Shown in pieces: positions 23,195-31,809 of a stretch of DNA of 64,000 nt. Source of the stretch: Mesorhizobium sp. B2-7-1. Its GTDB lineage: Bacteria > Pseudomonadota > Alphaproteobacteria > Rhizobiales > Rhizobiaceae. The notes beneath the pieces are model-generated. The model was not told the DNA's origin and did no database searches. It saw only the letters and a program-made list of their open reading frames with translations. The first letter of the stretch is position 1, and each line of letters begins with the position of its first letter. Both the position numbers and the translations under genes were made by a program. The stretch covers positions 1-64,000 of the forward strand of contig NZ_VFUA01000007.1 in the NCBI RefSeq assembly GCF_006440735.1, written 5' to 3'.

Positions 23195-24223
23195 ATGCCC
23201 ATGACGACGCCTGTGACGAGCCCGGGGGTCTGCGTCATCATCGCCGCCCGCAATGCGGCGCGCACGATTCCCGCCGCCATCGCTTCGGCGCTGCGCGAGG
23301 CGGAAGTCGCCGAGGTCGTCGTGGTCGACGACGCCTCCACCGACGACACCCGCGATGTGGCTTTGGCCGCCGACGACGGCAGCGGCCGGCTGGCCGTCAT
23401 CCGCTTCGACGTCAATCGCGGTCCGTCCGCCGCGCGCAACGCCGCCATCCAGGCCTCCAGATCGCCCTTCATCAGCATTCTCGACGCCGACGATTTCTTC
23501 CTCGAAGGCCGCTTCCGCAGGCTTTTCGCCAGCGCCGACTGGGATTTCGCCGCCGACAACATCATGCTGATCCGCGACGATGCCGCGACCGACCTTGCCA
23601 AGGTCGCCGCGCCGTCTTTCGCGGCCGATCCGGAATTTCTAGATTTCGAGCGCTTCATCGACGGCAACATCTCGCGCCGCCGCGTCCTGCGCGGCGAGCT
23701 CGGTTTCCTGAAGCCGGTGATCAGCCGGGCTTTTCTCGAACGGCACGGGCTGGGCTACGACGAGAATCTCAGGCTTGGCGAGGATTACGAACTCTACGCG
23801 CGCGCCGTCGCCCGCGGGGCGCGCTTCAAGATCATCAAGTCCTGCGGCTATGGCGCGATCGTGCGCGCCGATTCGCTGAGCGGTCGCCACAGGACGCTGG
23901 ATCTGAAGCGTCTTGCCGATGCGGACCTGGCGCTGCTGGCGCTCGACAACCTGCCGGAGCGCTCGAAGGCCGCGTTGCGTCGCCACGAGCGCCATGTCCG
24001 CGACAAATACCGGTTGCGCAATTTCCTCGACGTGAAAGCCGAGCATGGGCTGGCGTCGGCCGCGGCTTACGCCTTCGCCAGCCAGTCGAATCTGATCCCG
24101 ATCGTGCGCGGCGTCGCCACCGACAAACTCGACGCGCTGTTCCGTCGCACCGGTATTGCTGCAAAGCAACAAATACCGCCGACGCGCTTCCTGATGGCGG
24201 CAACGAGCGCCGCAAACGAGTGA
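23195..24223 (+). CDS. Glycosyltransferase family 2 (ExoO-like, copy 1)
   Basis: This 342-aa GT2 enzyme has CVIIAARNAARTI, VVVDDASTDDT and the metal-binding DADD (SILDADDFF), with GEDYELYARA further on. It is similar in length and motif spacing to the exoO-like gene at 37675-38661 and to ExoO of succinoglycan synthesis, which adds a glucose to the lipid-linked repeat unit. ATG 23195 has AAGGTGA 5 bp upstream and is chosen over ATG 23174, which overlaps the previous gene. It lies 4 bp after the nucleotidyltransferase gene, so the two are co-transcribed although they seem to serve different pathways. Confidence 0.83.
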   Translation: MPMTTPVTSPGVCVIIAARNAARTIPAAIASALREAEVAEVVVVDDASTDDTRDVALAADDGSGRLAVIRFDVNRGPSAARNAAIQASRSPFISILDADDFFLEGRFRRLFASADWDFAADNIMLIRDDAATDLAKVAAPSFAADPEFLDFERFIDGNISRRRVLRGELGFLKPVISRAFLERHGLGYDENLRLGEDYELYARAVARGARFKIIKSCGYGAIVRADSLSGRHRTLDLKRLADADLALLALDNLPERSKAALRRHERHVRDKYRLRNFLDVKAEHGLASAAAYAFASQSNLIPIVRGVATDKLDALFRRTGIAAKQQIPPTRFLMAATSAANE

Positions 24224-24314
24224 TCCCGCATCGCGCCGGAAGCCGTCGCCCCTCAAAAAATCCGCATTTGCAAAACTATGATGTTGCCTAGTCGCTGCGG
24301 TAATGGCAGTCTAT

Positions 24315-24330
24315 GTTGCAATGCAGCAAT
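24315..24330. promoter_or_regulatory. TTGC/TGCA-type operator candidate upstream of the 125-aa gene
   Basis: GTTGCAATGCAGCAAT lies 17 bp before ATG 24348. It is nearly identical to GTTGCGATGCAGCAA at 34501 and is the reverse complement form of the site at 44187. A similar TTGCTGCAAAGCAACAA occurs inside the preceding gene at 24155-24171. Conservation across unrelated positions suggests a binding site rather than chance. Confidence 0.5.
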
Positions 24331-24347
24331 TTCGAAAGGCCGATAGC

Positions 24348-24725
24348 ATGGCTTCGATTTTTGGCTTCAGATCCCGGGATCCGGCTCGCGACCGGCAGAC
24401 CGATCTCCAGCGTTTCGACCGGCTGGCGAAGCTGTTCGACCAGATTGCGGCCGAGATCGAGGCGGAGAAGACCGGGCTGGAGAATCGTTACAGGTCGACG
24501 GCCGCCAACGCGGCCTTTCTGGTCGAGGCGATGGAGAATGGTTCGGCGTCGACCAGCAAGGGCTCGGATGTCAGCGCGATGACGAATTCGATCCTGAATT
24601 GCGAGCGGCGCATTGCAGACCTCGTTCGCCAGAAAGGCCTGGTGAAGGAACTGCGTCATTCCCTTGACGCGATCGTCGAGGATGGTTCCGACCGGTCTGC
24701 TGCGCAGGCGACGGCAAGAGGCTGA
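24348..24725 (+). CDS. Small helical protein of unknown function
   Basis: This 125-aa soluble protein was not recognised. It is strongly charged and probably helical, with heptad-like stretches at about residues 22-48 (DLQRFDRLAKLFDQIAAEIE) and 85-105, and no signal or membrane segment. ATG 24348 has AAAGG 9 bp upstream and an operator-like TTGC/TGCA motif just before that. It sits between an exoO-like gene and exoK, so a link to exopolysaccharide synthesis is possible but only positional. Confidence 0.6.
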   Translation: MASIFGFRSRDPARDRQTDLQRFDRLAKLFDQIAAEIEAEKTGLENRYRSTAANAAFLVEAMENGSASTSKGSDVSAMTNSILNCERRIADLVRQKGLVKELRHSLDAIVEDGSDRSAAQATARG

Positions 24726-24764
24726 TGGCGCCTGCGGGCGCCGTCATCGGTCCGAGGCACTGAA

Positions 24765-24807
24765 GCAATTCCAGGAAAAGTGTGAGCGGTTTTCCGTCCG
24801 GAATTGC
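24765..24807. repeat. Palindromic intergenic repeat, copy 2
   Basis: GCAATTCC (24765-24772) pairs with GGAATTGC (24800-24807), with inner GGAAAA/TTTTCC arms around a loop with GTGTGAGCGG. It is the same element, in opposite orientation, as the copy at 29279-29322. It lies between the 125-aa gene and exoK. Confidence 0.8.
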
Positions 24808-24917
24808 GTAAAAACAAGGAACAGAGCGGAGTTCAAAGGCGGAGGATCGGAAGGGCTCGCTCAGGCGGGCCAAGGATGACTTTGGGTTGGGGCGGAACAA
24901 CACAAGGTGAGTTTGTT

Positions 24918-25790
24918 ATGAACGCAGATCCAGACAACACCTCCACCGTGGCGGCTTGCGCGATATCGCATGCGCCAGGGAGCGGATTAACCAACCTTCG
25001 GCTCGGCGTGGTCGGCGCCCTGCTTGCGATCGCGGCGAGCCTGCATCCGGCGCACGCGCAAGAGGCGCAGCAAGAGCTGCAAAGCGCGCCGTCCTTCGTC
25101 GACAATTTCTCGAATTTCAACCAGTCCCGCTGGTTCGTCTCGGACGGCTGGACTAATGGCGCCCATCAGAACTGCACCTGGTCGAAGGATCTGGTTCGGC
25201 TTTCCGACGGCGTGCTGTCGCTGGGCTTCGAAAAGCGCAAGCTGAAGGACCGCGATTTCGCCTGCGCCGAGATCCAGACCAAGCAGCGCTACGGCTACGG
25301 CGTCTATGAGGCGCGGATGAAGACCGGCACCGGCTCGGGCCTCAACGCCGCCTTCTTCTCCTATATCGGCCCGCAGGACAAACAGCCCTGGGACGAGATC
25401 GACTTCGAGGTCCTCACCAAGGATCCGTCGAAGGTGCAGGTCAACAGCTACATCCAGGGCAAGCCGAAGAACGGCAAGCTGGTCGACGTCGAAGGCGGCG
25501 CCGACAAGGGCTTCAACGACTACGGCTTCGTCTGGGAGAAGGACCGCCTGCGCTGGTATGTCAACGGCAAGCTCGTCCATGAGGTGACCAACCCCGACGA
25601 TCTGCCCACCCATTCGCAGAAAATCTTCTTCAGCCTCTGGGGCAGCGACAAGCTGACCAACTGGATGGGCGCCTTCACCGATCCCGGCAGCAAGGTGACC
25701 ATGGAGGTCAAGCGCGTCGCTTTCACCGCCTTGGGTCAGCCATGCCAGTTTCCGGAATCGCTGGCATGCAGCATAAGTAATTCCAACTAG
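24918..25790 (+). CDS. exoK: Endo-beta-1,3-1,4-glycanase, GH16 (ExoK-like)
   Basis: This 290-aa secreted glycanase is predicted to cut the nascent exopolysaccharide to lower molecular weight, as ExoK does. The GH16 catalytic motif is E160-I-D-F-E164, preceded by QPWD. A signal region at about residues 30-58 ends in H-A-Q, with a longer than usual N-terminal part. ATG 24918 is chosen for the AAGGTGAG site 7 bp upstream; the open frame runs 38 codons further into a repeat. The nearest upstream feature is a palindromic repeat and the gene ends at another one. Confidence 0.88.
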   Translation: MNADPDNTSTVAACAISHAPGSGLTNLRLGVVGALLAIAASLHPAHAQEAQQELQSAPSFVDNFSNFNQSRWFVSDGWTNGAHQNCTWSKDLVRLSDGVLSLGFEKRKLKDRDFACAEIQTKQRYGYGVYEARMKTGTGSGLNAAFFSYIGPQDKQPWDEIDFEVLTKDPSKVQVNSYIQGKPKNGKLVDVEGGADKGFNDYGFVWEKDRLRWYVNGKLVHEVTNPDDLPTHSQKIFFSLWGSDKLTNWMGAFTDPGSKVTMEVKRVAFTALGQPCQFPESLACSISNSN

Positions 25791-25836
25791 GCATGATCCC
25801 CAAAAGTGGGAACCGGTTTTGGGGTAAGATCATGCC
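25790..25836. repeat. Palindromic intergenic repeat, copy 3
   Basis: GGCATGATC (25790-25798) pairs with GATCATGCC (25828-25836); inner CCCCAAAA/TTTTGGGG arms surround GTGGGAACCGG. It begins at the last base of the exoK stop codon and could act as a 3' end structure. The inner sequence is almost the same as at 31703-31747. Confidence 0.85.
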
Positions 25837-25921
25837 GAACCAGCTAGGCCGTCGGGCCTGGGGGACATCTGAACCGGCCGGACCGCTTTTGCGGCCCGGC
25901 CTTTGACAGGAATAGAACCAA

Positions 25922-27253
25922 ATGAATTTGACGGTGTTTGGGATTGGCTATGTCGGTCTCGTCCAGGCCGCAGTGCTTGCCGAGGTCGGCCACGAGGTGG
26001 TTTGCGTCGATATCGACGAGAAGAAGGTGGAGCGGCTCAACCAGGGCCTGATCCCGATTTTCGAACCCGGCTTGGAAGCCCTCGTCAAGGAAAACCACGC
26101 GGCCGGCCGCATCCGCTTCACCACCGACGCGGCAGCGGCGGTCCGGCATGGCCAGATCCAGATGATCGCGGTCGGCACGCCGCCGGGCGAGGATGGCTCG
26201 GCCGACCTGAAATATGTGCTGGCCGTCGCCGAGACCATCGGCCGTGAGATGGACAGCGCCAAGATCGTCGTCGGCAAGTCGACCGTGCCGGTCGGCACGT
26301 GCGAGAAGGTGAAGGCCAGGATCGCCGAAACGCTGAAGAAGCGCGGCCGCGAGGATCTCGCCTTCGATGTCGCCTCCAATCCCGAATTCCTCAAGGAGGG
26401 CTCGGCGGTCGCCGATTGCATGAAGCCGGACCGCATCATCGTCGGCACCTTCAGCGAGGACACCGAGATGGTGATGCGCGAGCTCTACGCGCCGTTCAAC
26501 CGCAACCACGAGAAGATGATCGTGATGGATGTGCGCAGCGCCGAATTCACCAAATACGCCGCCAACTGCATGCTGGCGACCAAGATCAGCTTCATGAACG
26601 AGATGGCCAATCTCGCCGAGCAGCTCGGCGCCGACATCGAGGAGGTGCGCAAGGGCATCGGCTCGGATCCGCGCATCGGCTACCACTTCATCTATCCCGG
26701 CCTGGGCTATGGCGGCTCCTGTTTTCCGAAGGACGTGCGCGCGCTGATCAAGACCGCCGAGGGTGTCAAGTTCGATGCCAAGCTGCTGCGCGCCGTCGAG
26801 GAGCGCAACAATGCGCAAAAGTCGGTCCTGTTCGACAAGGTCAACCACTATTTCAAGGGTGCGCTCAGGGGCAAGACGTTCGCCGTCTGGGGACTCGCCT
26901 TCAAGCCCAACACCGACGACATGCGCGAGGCGCCGTCGCGCACGCTGATGGAAGCGCTGTGGGCGGCCGGCGCCAAGGTGCAGGCCTATGACCCGGAGGC
27001 GATGCAGGAATGCCAGGCGATCTACGGCCTGCGCGACGACCTGCTCTTGTGCGGCACCAAGGAGGCGGCGCTGCGCGGCGCCGACGCGCTGTTGATCTGC
27101 ACCGAATGGAAGAGCTTCCGCGCGCCGTCCTTCGACGCGCTCAAGGACGCGCTGACGACGGCGGTCATCTTCGACGGCCGCAACCTCTACGATCCGAAGG
27201 TGATCGCGCGCTACGGCATCGAATATTTCTCGATCGGCAGGATGGCGGCATGA
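25922..27253 (+). CDS. UDP-glucose 6-dehydrogenase
   Basis: This 443-aa enzyme oxidises UDP-glucose to UDP-glucuronate with two NAD. It shows the N-terminal GIGYVGL nucleotide site, the catalytic Cys267 in GGSCFPKD, and the C-terminal domain with [17 protein letters not shown]. It is full length for the family (usually 430-450 aa). ATG 25922 has AGGAA 8 bp upstream. Its place in the exo cluster suggests the polymer contains glucuronic acid, or a sugar made from it. Confidence 0.93.
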   Translation: MNLTVFGIGYVGLVQAAVLAEVGHEVVCVDIDEKKVERLNQGLIPIFEPGLEALVKENHAAGRIRFTTDAAAAVRHGQIQMIAVGTPPGEDGSADLKYVLAVAETIGREMDSAKIVVGKSTVPVGTCEKVKARIAETLKKRGREDLAFDVASNPEFLKEGSAVADCMKPDRIIVGTFSEDTEMVMRELYAPFNRNHEKMIVMDVRSAEFTKYAANCMLATKISFMNEMANLAEQLGADIEEVRKGIGSDPRIGYHFIYPGLGYGGSCFPKDVRALIKTAEGVKFDAKLLRAVEERNNAQKSVLFDKVNHYFKGALRGKTFAVWGLAFKPNTDDMREAPSRTLMEALWAAGAKVQAYDPEAMQECQAIYGLRDDLLLCGTKEAALRGADALLICTEWKSFRAPSFDALKDALTTAVIFDGRNLYDPKVIARYGIEYFSIGRMAA

Positions 27254-27343
27254 CGATGGCCGCAAGCCTCGAGGACAGCCGCCGCCGCGAACGACAGCGG
27301 GGCCGACAATGACCATGCGCGCAAAGCAGGAGGGTTCGATCTG

Positions 27344-28792
27344 ATGGTGCTCGACGTTCGGCCCGAACAAATCGCCAGCGAGCATTTCGATCTCGTCGTC
27401 ATCGGATCCGGTTTCGGTTCGTCCTTCTTCCTGCACGAATTCCTGAAACGGCGCAAAGCCCGCGTCCTGGTGCTCGAATGGGGCCGCCACAACACGCATG
27501 AGTGGCAGCTCAGCCAGAACGCCAACACCGACATCGACGACGAAAGCACCTATAAGACCGACAATGCCGACAAGCCGTGGAACTATACGATCGGCCTTGG
27601 CGGCGGCACCAATTGCTGGTTCGCGCAGACGCCGCGTTTCCACCCCAACGACTTCAAGCTGAAGAGCACCTACGGCGTCGGCAACGACTGGCCGATCAGC
27701 TATGACGAGCTCGAGCCGTTCTACGGCGACGCCGAGGAGATCATGTCGATCTCCGGCGACCCCGACATGGCGCGAATGCTGCCGCGCTCGCGGCCGTTTC
27801 CGCAGCCGCCGCACCGCATGTCGACGCCCGACCGCATGATGAAGGCGGCGCAGCCGGATCAGCATTTCGTCATGCCGACCGCCCGGGCGCGCGTGGCGAC
27901 GTCGCAGCGCGCCTCGTGCTGCGCCAATCTCAGATGCTGGCTGTGCCCGGCGGATGCCAAGTTCACCGTCAACAACGGCTTGATGCATGTCTTCCAGCAT
28001 CCGGAGGTCTCGGTCTGCCTCGGAGTCGAGGTGCGCCGGTTCGACCATGTCGGCGGCGCGGTCCGTTCCGTCGTCTTCACGCAGCAGGGCAAGGAATATT
28101 CGGTCAGCGGCGATCTCTTCATCCTCGGCGCCAATGCCATACAGAGCCCGGCGATCTTGCTGCGCTCCGGACTTGGCGGCGAGTTCGTCGGCCTGGGTCT
28201 GCACGAATCCTATGGCTGGAATTACGAGGCCTATCTCGGCGGCGTCGACAATTTCGACGGCTCGACCATCACCACTGGTCTGAATTTCGGCCTCTACGAC
28301 GGCCCGCATCGCGCCGAGCACGCGGCGGCGCTCGTCTATTTCGAGAACCGCTGGCAGCACGGCATGCGCGCCGAACCGGGGCGGCTGCGGCAGGTGCTGC
28401 CGCTGGTCATTGTCACCGAGAACCTGCTCGATCCGGAAAACCGCGTTATCCTCGACAAGGACGACAACGCCTTCGTGACCTTCAAGGGCGCGTCGGACTA
28501 TGCGACCAAGGGCATGGCGAAAGCGCTGGAAAGGCTGCCGGAACTGCTCAAGCCGCTGCCGGTCGAAGAGATTTTCGATCGCGGCATAAGGCCGACCGAA
28601 TCGCATGTGCAGGGCACGCTGCGCATGGGCACGGGCCCGGCCGACTCCGTGGTCGACCGCGACATGGTCCATCACCAGCTTAGGAACCTCGTGGTTGTCG
28701 GCACCAGCACCTATCCGAGCTGTTCCTGCGCCAATCCAAGCCTGACCGCGGCTGCCCTGTCCTTGCGGGCGGCGGGCAAGCTGGCAGCATGA
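27344..28792 (+). CDS. GMC-family FAD oxidoreductase
   Basis: This 482-aa flavoenzyme has an N-terminal dinucleotide fold (DLVVIGSGFGSSFFLHEFLK), the glycine-rich IGLGGGTNCW segment, and a C-terminal VVGTSTYPSCSCANPSLT segment like the GMC active-site end. GMC enzymes oxidise alcohols and sugars. ATG 27344 has GGAGGG 9 bp upstream. The next gene encodes a Tat-signal protein that begins within 12 bp, so the pair probably forms a two-subunit dehydrogenase. The substrate is unknown; a sugar of the exopolysaccharide or its precursor is possible. It is not part of the classical succinoglycan gene set. Confidence 0.82.
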   Translation: MVLDVRPEQIASEHFDLVVIGSGFGSSFFLHEFLKRRKARVLVLEWGRHNTHEWQLSQNANTDIDDESTYKTDNADKPWNYTIGLGGGTNCWFAQTPRFHPNDFKLKSTYGVGNDWPISYDELEPFYGDAEEIMSISGDPDMARMLPRSRPFPQPPHRMSTPDRMMKAAQPDQHFVMPTARARVATSQRASCCANLRCWLCPADAKFTVNNGLMHVFQHPEVSVCLGVEVRRFDHVGGAVRSVVFTQQGKEYSVSGDLFILGANAIQSPAILLRSGLGGEFVGLGLHESYGWNYEAYLGGVDNFDGSTITTGLNFGLYDGPHRAEHAAALVYFENRWQHGMRAEPGRLRQVLPLVIVTENLLDPENRVILDKDDNAFVTFKGASDYATKGMAKALERLPELLKPLPVEEIFDRGIRPTESHVQGTLRMGTGPADSVVDRDMVHHQLRNLVVVGTSTYPSCSCANPSLTAAALSLRAAGKLAA

Positions 28793-28803
28793 GGGAGAGC
28801 CCG

Positions 28804-29247
28804 ATGAAGATCACGCGCCGCACCGCACTGGCCATCGTCGCCGGCGGGATTGCCTCCACCGGCATCGCGGCCGCTGCCGTCTCGTCCTTCTCGGACGAGG
28901 ACCTGGTTCGCGTCACGCTGGAGAAATATTTCGGCCCGCTCAACATGCGCATCGAACACCTGCAGCAGTTCGTGCTCGAATTCCAGAACCGCAACCCTTG
29001 GATATTCCCGAGCGCCAAGGTGGCGGACGTGGTGACGCTGGCGGAAACGGTGAAGCTCGGCAAGGCGCGCGAGCTGCTGCCCCAGGACAAGCGGCGCGAC
29101 CTCCGCCATTTCGACCGCTGGGTCATCGCCGAGTTCCACATGCTGACCGATTATGCCTGGCGCAGCTCGCCCGACGATCCGATCCGCTTCACCGGCTGGC
29201 ATCCATGCACCAATCCCTTCGCCAATCTGGAACCGCAGAATGCGTAA
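28804..29247 (+). CDS. Tat-signal small subunit associated with the GMC oxidoreductase
   Basis: This 147-aa protein has a twin-arginine signal (KITRRTALAIVAGG) with cleavage likely after the Ala-rich stretch near residue 28. The mature part is about 120 residues with conserved-looking aromatics and DYAWRSSPDDP. Its size and coupling to a GMC enzyme recall the small subunits of membrane-linked sugar dehydrogenases, which guide the flavin subunit to the periplasm. ATG 28804 is chosen for the GGGAG 7 bp upstream; an ATG at 28789 overlaps the GMC stop by 4 bp. Function is inferred from the pair. Confidence 0.7.
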   Translation: MKITRRTALAIVAGGIASTGIAAAAVSSFSDEDLVRVTLEKYFGPLNMRIEHLQQFVLEFQNRNPWIFPSAKVADVVTLAETVKLGKARELLPQDKRRDLRHFDRWVIAEFHMLTDYAWRSSPDDPIRFTGWHPCTNPFANLEPQNA

Positions 29248-29278
29248 GGCAGGCGGAACAGAAGCTCTTTGCTTTCAC

Positions 29279-29322
29279 GCAATTCCGGACGGAAAACCGT
29301 CCCGCACTTTTCCTGGAATTGC
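29279..29322. repeat. Palindromic intergenic repeat, copy 4
   Basis: GCAATTCC (29279-29286) and GGAATTGC (29315-29322) flank GGAAAA/TTTTCC inner arms. It is an inverted copy of the element at 24765-24807. It lies directly before the glycosyltransferase at 29341, so it ends up in the 5' leader of that gene. Confidence 0.8.
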
Positions 29323-29340
29323 TCTAGCATGAGGTCCCCA

Positions 29341-30561
29341 ATGGCTGCGCAGCGCAAACCGACGGTCACCGTCATCGTCCCTACCTTCAACCGGGAAAAG
29401 TTCCTGCCCGAAGCCATCGACAGCCTGCTGCGGCAGACTGTGGTGCCGGATCAGATCCTGATCGTGGACGACGGCTCGACGGACAACACCGGCGCGGTGG
29501 CGGGCGCTTTTCCCGCGCCGGTCGAATATTACCGCAAGGAGAATGGCGGCAAGTCGACGGCGCTGAATTTCGCGCTGAAGCACTGCAGGGGAGATTTCGT
29601 CTGGATATTCGACGACGACGACGTCGCGCATCCGACGGCGCTCGAGCGGTTTCTCGCTGCCTTCGAGCAGGATTCGGCGGCGGACTTCGCTTTCGGCGAA
29701 TATGCGCGTTTCCAGCGTTCGGCACAGATCGCGGAGCAGGATTACGAGATCGTCGCCTTCGGCCATGTCGCCCAAGACAATTTCTTCCCGTCCCATCTCG
29801 AATATTGCCACGTCCACCAGCCGGGCCTCCTGGTGCGCCGCAAATGCTATGACGAGGTGGGAGGCTTCAACGAGACCCTGGTCCGGTCGCAGGACTACGA
29901 GATGATGCTGAGGCTGGCGCGGCGGTTCAAGGGCGTCAGGGTCGACGGCCTGATGTTCTTCCAGCGCCAGCACGACATGGTGCGCGGCAGCACCAAGGTG
30001 GTGATTTCCTATACCGACCGGATCAAGGCCTGGGGCTCGTACGACCGGGTGATCATGGAAGCGATCTACAAATCGGTCGATCTGCATGAATATCTCGACC
30101 GCTCGGAGCAGGCCTTGCCGAAGACGGCCGATCTCGAGATGCAGGCGCTGCTGCAGCGCTCGAGCATCATGGCCAGGAAGGGCCTATGGCACCACGCGGC
30201 CGAGGATATCCGCCGCTATGCCTTGCTTGCCGAGCGGGCCGGAAAGACGTCGCTCAGCGACAAGGAACGCGCCATCGTGCGGCGCACCTTCGAAGCCTAC
30301 GACACGGGCCTGGCCACCGCCCCCGCCGACGAATTCGTCTCGGCCGTGAAGGGATGGAAGGCGGGAGCCCTGAAGACCGATATCGTCAGGGAATACATGC
30401 ACTCCTTCCCGCATTTCCTCGTCCGCGATTTGAAGGCGGGAAAACTGGTTCCTGCATCGAGGCTCTGGCGGGAGTACTCGACGTTGTCTCTTTCAGGCTC
30501 GGTCGGGCGCCTCTGTCGGGCGATGACGTCGAAGCTTCCGTTGCTGCGCGGCGCAAGCTGA
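29341..30561 (+). CDS. Glycosyltransferase family 2
   Basis: This 406-aa GT2 enzyme has TVIVPTFNREKFLP, LIVDDGSTDNT and the metal-binding WIFDDDD. The catalytic domain covers about residues 8-230; the remaining 170 residues are mostly helical and without membrane segments. It probably adds one sugar of the exopolysaccharide repeat unit at the cytoplasmic membrane face. ATG 29341 has GAGGT 7 bp upstream; the longer open frame runs back into the palindromic repeat. It is larger than ExoU or ExoW and cannot be matched to one of them from the sequence alone. Confidence 0.83.
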   Translation: MAAQRKPTVTVIVPTFNREKFLPEAIDSLLRQTVVPDQILIVDDGSTDNTGAVAGAFPAPVEYYRKENGGKSTALNFALKHCRGDFVWIFDDDDVAHPTALERFLAAFEQDSAADFAFGEYARFQRSAQIAEQDYEIVAFGHVAQDNFFPSHLEYCHVHQPGLLVRRKCYDEVGGFNETLVRSQDYEMMLRLARRFKGVRVDGLMFFQRQHDMVRGSTKVVISYTDRIKAWGSYDRVIMEAIYKSVDLHEYLDRSEQALPKTADLEMQALLQRSSIMARKGLWHHAAEDIRRYALLAERAGKTSLSDKERAIVRRTFEAYDTGLATAPADEFVSAVKGWKAGALKTDIVREYMHSFPHFLVRDLKAGKLVPASRLWREYSTLSLSGSVGRLCRAMTSKLPLLRGAS

Positions 30562-30620
30562 CGGCCTGCAATTGAGCGCCGGATTGCCGGACAACGCTGG
30601 ACCGAATTAGGAGCCGACCG

Positions 30621-31700
30621 ATGAAAGTGCTTTTTGCAAGCGGCAACGGATACATCCCCGAGTTTACCGGCGGCGTGCAATCCAACACCCATCATCTGGT
30701 CGAGCAGCTGATCGAGCACGGTCACCAGGCCTCGGTCCTCGCCTCGCTGTTCGGCGACGGCATGTTCGGCTTCAAGGCGCGCGCCAAGATGAAGCTGCTG
30801 CGGCAGCCCGCGGTCGTCGACACTTTTCCAGGCTATCCGGTGATGCGCGCCTGGTTCCCCTGGGAAGCGGCCGGTTTCGCCGTCGGGAAGACCAGACCCG
30901 ACGTCGCCGTCGTGCAGTGCCATAAGTCGGTCCTGCTCGGAAAGGCGCTTCTGGCCGAAGGGGTGCCGTTGGTCGTCTATCTCCACAATGTCGAATTCCA
31001 TGAGCTCGCCGGCGATCCGCGTGAGCTCGGTTCGGCCTTATTCATCGCCAATTCGGAGTTCACGGCGCGCACCTACAAGGAAAAATTCGGCATCGAGTCC
31101 ATCGTGCTTCCGCCGACCATCAACGACGCGCTCTACTGCACGCACACGACCGGCGAATTCGTCACCATGATCAACCCCTACGAGGAGAAGGGTTTCGACC
31201 TGGCGGTCAGGATCGCGGCTGCCTGTCCGGAGATCCCGTTCCTTTTCCTGGAAAGCTGGAAGCTGGACGACGACCATCGCGCCCGCATCGACAAGACCAT
31301 CGCGCCGCTTCCGAACGTTACGCTCGAAAACCGCACCAACGACATGAAGACGGTCTATGGCCGCACCAGGATCCTGCTTGCCCCGAGCAAATGGGAGGAA
31401 GCCTGGGGCCGCGTCGCGTCAGAGGCGCATTGCAGCGGCATCCCTGTCGTCGGATCGAAACGGGGCGGCCTGCCGGAAGCCATCGGGCCCGGCGGCGTGG
31501 TGCTCGACTACGACGCCCCGCTCGCCGACTGGGCTGCGGCGGTGAGGCGCCTGTGGAACGATCGCCAGGAATACGAACGGCTATCGGCCGCGGCTGTTGC
31601 CTTCTCCAAACGCCCGGAACTCGATCCGGCGCGGCAGCTGGTTGTGTTTCTCGATCTGCTCGAAAGGGCGGCCCGGCAGGGCGTCCGGCGCGCGGCCTAA
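30621..31700 (+). CDS. Glycosyltransferase family 4 (GT-B fold)
   Basis: This 359-aa protein has the GT4 pattern: an N-terminal Rossmann half with EFTGGVQSNTHHLVEQL, and a C-terminal half with LAPSKWEEAWGRVASEA and GIPVVGSKRGGLPEAIGPGG, the donor-binding region. ATG 30621 is preceded by GGAG at 30611. It follows the GT2 gene by 59 bp in the same direction and ends at a palindromic repeat. It likely adds another sugar to the repeat unit with retention of configuration. Confidence 0.85.
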   Translation: MKVLFASGNGYIPEFTGGVQSNTHHLVEQLIEHGHQASVLASLFGDGMFGFKARAKMKLLRQPAVVDTFPGYPVMRAWFPWEAAGFAVGKTRPDVAVVQCHKSVLLGKALLAEGVPLVVYLHNVEFHELAGDPRELGSALFIANSEFTARTYKEKFGIESIVLPPTINDALYCTHTTGEFVTMINPYEEKGFDLAVRIAAACPEIPFLFLESWKLDDDHRARIDKTIAPLPNVTLENRTNDMKTVYGRTRILLAPSKWEEAWGRVASEAHCSGIPVVGSKRGGLPEAIGPGGVVLDYDAPLADWAAAVRRLWNDRQEYERLSAAAVAFSKRPELDPARQLVVFLDLLERAARQGVRRAA

Positions 31701-31702
31701 AA

Positions 31703-31804
31703 GCATGTCTCCCGAAAGTGGGAACCGGTTTCGAGGCAAAGACATGCGCAAAATCAAAAGCCTAAAGCGCAAGGAGCGAATCTGAAAGATCGCGACGCGC
31801 TTTA
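31703..31804. repeat. Palindromic intergenic repeat, copy 5 (two modules)
   Basis: The first module is GCATGTCT (31703-31710) with AGACATGC (31740-31747) around CGAAAGTGGGAACCGG. The second is TAAAGCGC (31763-31770) with GCGCTTTA (31797-31804). The two together form a mosaic element at the convergent junction between the GT4 gene and the leftward phosphoribosyltransferase gene, where it could end transcription from both sides. Confidence 0.8.
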
Positions 31805-31809
31805 ACGCT

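Noticed and set aside
25844-28675. 943-aa antisense frame opposite ugd and the GMC gene
   Set aside because: No domain is visible and it spans two well-supported genes and their gap.
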